DNA from: an uncultured Eubacteriales bacterium
GTDB taxonomy: Bacteria > Bacillota > Clostridia > Oscillospirales > Acutalibacteraceae
Direction of reading: 5' to 3'
DNA length: 15,598 bases
NCBI GenBank assembly: GCA_900313125.1
Contig: OMPZ01000004.1
Coordinates: 1 to 15,598 of the forward strand
The position numbers were made by a program, and so were the translations under genes. Every line of letters starts with the position of its first letter. The stretch's first letter is position 1. This document shows, in pieces, positions 14,648 through 15,598 of this stretch. The notes beneath the pieces are model-generated. The model did not search any database, was not told the DNA's origin, and worked only from the letters and a program-made list of their open reading frames with translations.

Positions 14648-14666
14648 GTTAAGGAGGAGCCTTTGA

Positions 14667-15598
14667 ATGGGCGATAATGTTTTATCGAGTATAAGAAAGC
14701 GGTCGTATATCCTGCTCGCGCTGATACTTATCCTCGGGTTCGGCTCGGTCATTTGCCGCCTGTTTTACCTTCAGATAATACAGGGCAAGGAGCTTTCCGA
14801 CCTTGCGGTAGACCAGCAGATGAGCGACACCACCGTTTCGGCAAAGCGCGGACCTATCCTCGACAGAAACGGCAACACGCTCGCAAGCAGCGCGAACGTA
14901 TGGAAGGTCGTTTTAGCGCCGATATACTTTGAAAACGACGCCGACCGCCGCAAGGTCTCCGACGGGCTTGCATCTATCCTCGGCATGAATTCCGAGGATA
15001 TCATGGAGCTTGCACAGAGGAAGGATTCCTACTACCAGACGGTGAAGCGTCAGATCGAGAGCGACGAGCGAAACAAGGTGCTCGAGCTTATAGAGCGGAT
15101 ATCAAAGGAAAATCCGAAGCTCGGCTCTGTTATCGTGCTTGAGGAGGACTACAAGCGTTACTATCCCTACAACGATTTTGCTGCGGCGGTCATCGGCTTT
15201 ACCGGCTCTGACGGACAGGGCCTTTCGGGCATCGAGTACCAGTACGATTCCTACCTTACGGGCGTTCCCGGAAGAGTGGTGAGCGAAAACGACGGCTGGG
15301 GCGCGGCAATGCCCTTTGAGTACGAGCAAAAGCAGGAGGCGCGCGACGGCAACGCCGTAATGCTCACTATAGACGAAACGATACAGCATTTTCTTGAAAA
15401 ACACCTGAAGCAGGGTATCATAGATTACAAGGTCGCCGAGGGTGCGGTCGCCGTGTGTCTCGACGTCAATTCGGGCGAGGTGCTCGGAATGGCGGTCGAG
15501 AACAGCTTTGACCTCAACGACCCGTATACGGTCGCCGACGAAGGCGCACAGAAGGAGCTTGAAAAGCTCTCGGGAACAAAGCGGCAGGAGCGTGAGAA
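14667..15598 (+). CDS. Class B penicillin-binding protein, FtsI/SpoVD type (3' part outside window)
   Basis: The first 310 codons are present and open to the window edge; there is no stop. A short basic N-terminus (IRKRS, 9-13) leads into one membrane segment (about 14-38). The class B dimerisation domain starts with AKRGPILDRNGNTLA (59-73), the conserved RGxIxDRNG motif. Further landmarks are RYYPYNDFAAAVIGF, GLSGIEYQYDSYLTG and the start of the transpeptidase domain at AVAVCLDVNSGEVLGMA. The catalytic SxxK lies beyond the window, so activity cannot be checked. These enzymes cross-link septal peptidoglycan. ATG 14667 is set by AAGGAGG (14651-14657). Whether this is the vegetative FtsI (Pbp2B) or sporulation SpoVD cannot be told without the C-terminus, where SpoVD often has a PASTA domain. 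Confidence 0.92.
   Translation, partial: MGDNVLSSIRKRSYILLALILILGFGSVICRLFYLQIIQGKELSDLAVDQQMSDTTVSAKRGPILDRNGNTLASSANVWKVVLAPIYFENDADRRKVSDGLASILGMNSEDIMELAQRKDSYYQTVKRQIESDERNKVLELIERISKENPKLGSVIVLEEDYKRYYPYNDFAAAVIGFTGSDGQGLSGIEYQYDSYLTGVPGRVVSENDGWGAAMPFEYEQKQEARDGNAVMLTIDETIQHFLEKHLKQGIIDYKVAEGAVAVCLDVNSGEVLGMAVENSFDLNDPYTVADEGAQKELEKLSGTKRQERE

Overview
The window reads as chromosomal DNA of a moderately GC-rich Firmicute, most likely a Clostridia member of the Ruminococcus/Oscillospirales type. The evidence is the purine-rich Shine-Dalgarno sites before most genes, sigma-A-like promoters, the tig-clpP-clpX-lon-engB gene order, a Gram-positive style mraZ-rsmH-ftsL-PBP cluster, and protein sequences close to clostridial forms. 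All genes that I can support lie on the + strand. No rRNA, tRNA, CRISPR array, transposase or phage gene was seen.

Layout. (1) 1-1213: a perfect hairpin, then hemW, a radical SAM heme chaperone. (2) 1214-1733: 520 bp without a gene, holding two diverged GC-rich palindromic repeats and then a near-consensus promoter. (3) 1734-3955: thrC and a calcineurin-like phosphoesterase whose start codon overlaps the thrC stop. (4) 3956-10611: a proteostasis block made of trigger factor, ClpP, ClpX, Lon and the ribosome-assembly GTPase EngB, with a promoter and structured leader before tig, a candidate promoter before clpP, and hairpins between genes. (5) 10612-10930: a pair of about 66-bp repeats, the first running into the 3' end of engB, then a strong promoter and a structured leader. 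(6) 10931-12154: a lipoprotein that joins a metal/siderophore/cobalamin-type solute-binding domain to a C-terminal peptidoglycan-binding domain, closed by a textbook terminator. (7) 12155-15598: the start of the division and cell wall (dcw) cluster: mraZ, rsmH, an FtsL-like protein and a class B PBP cut by the window edge.

Working together: trigger factor folds nascent chains, ClpXP and Lon degrade damaged or regulatory proteins, and EngB assists 50S subunit assembly, so tig to engB is a protein-quality module. The dcw genes control and carry out septal peptidoglycan synthesis. The lipoprotein between the two modules has its own promoter and terminator and no ABC permease or ATPase beside it. 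Nothing here is clearly a new defence or mobile system. The most interesting points are the fusion lipoprotein, the repeat pair invading the engB 3' end, the undecided mraZ start with possible MraZ operator repeats, and a strong terminator placed between ftsL and the PBP gene.
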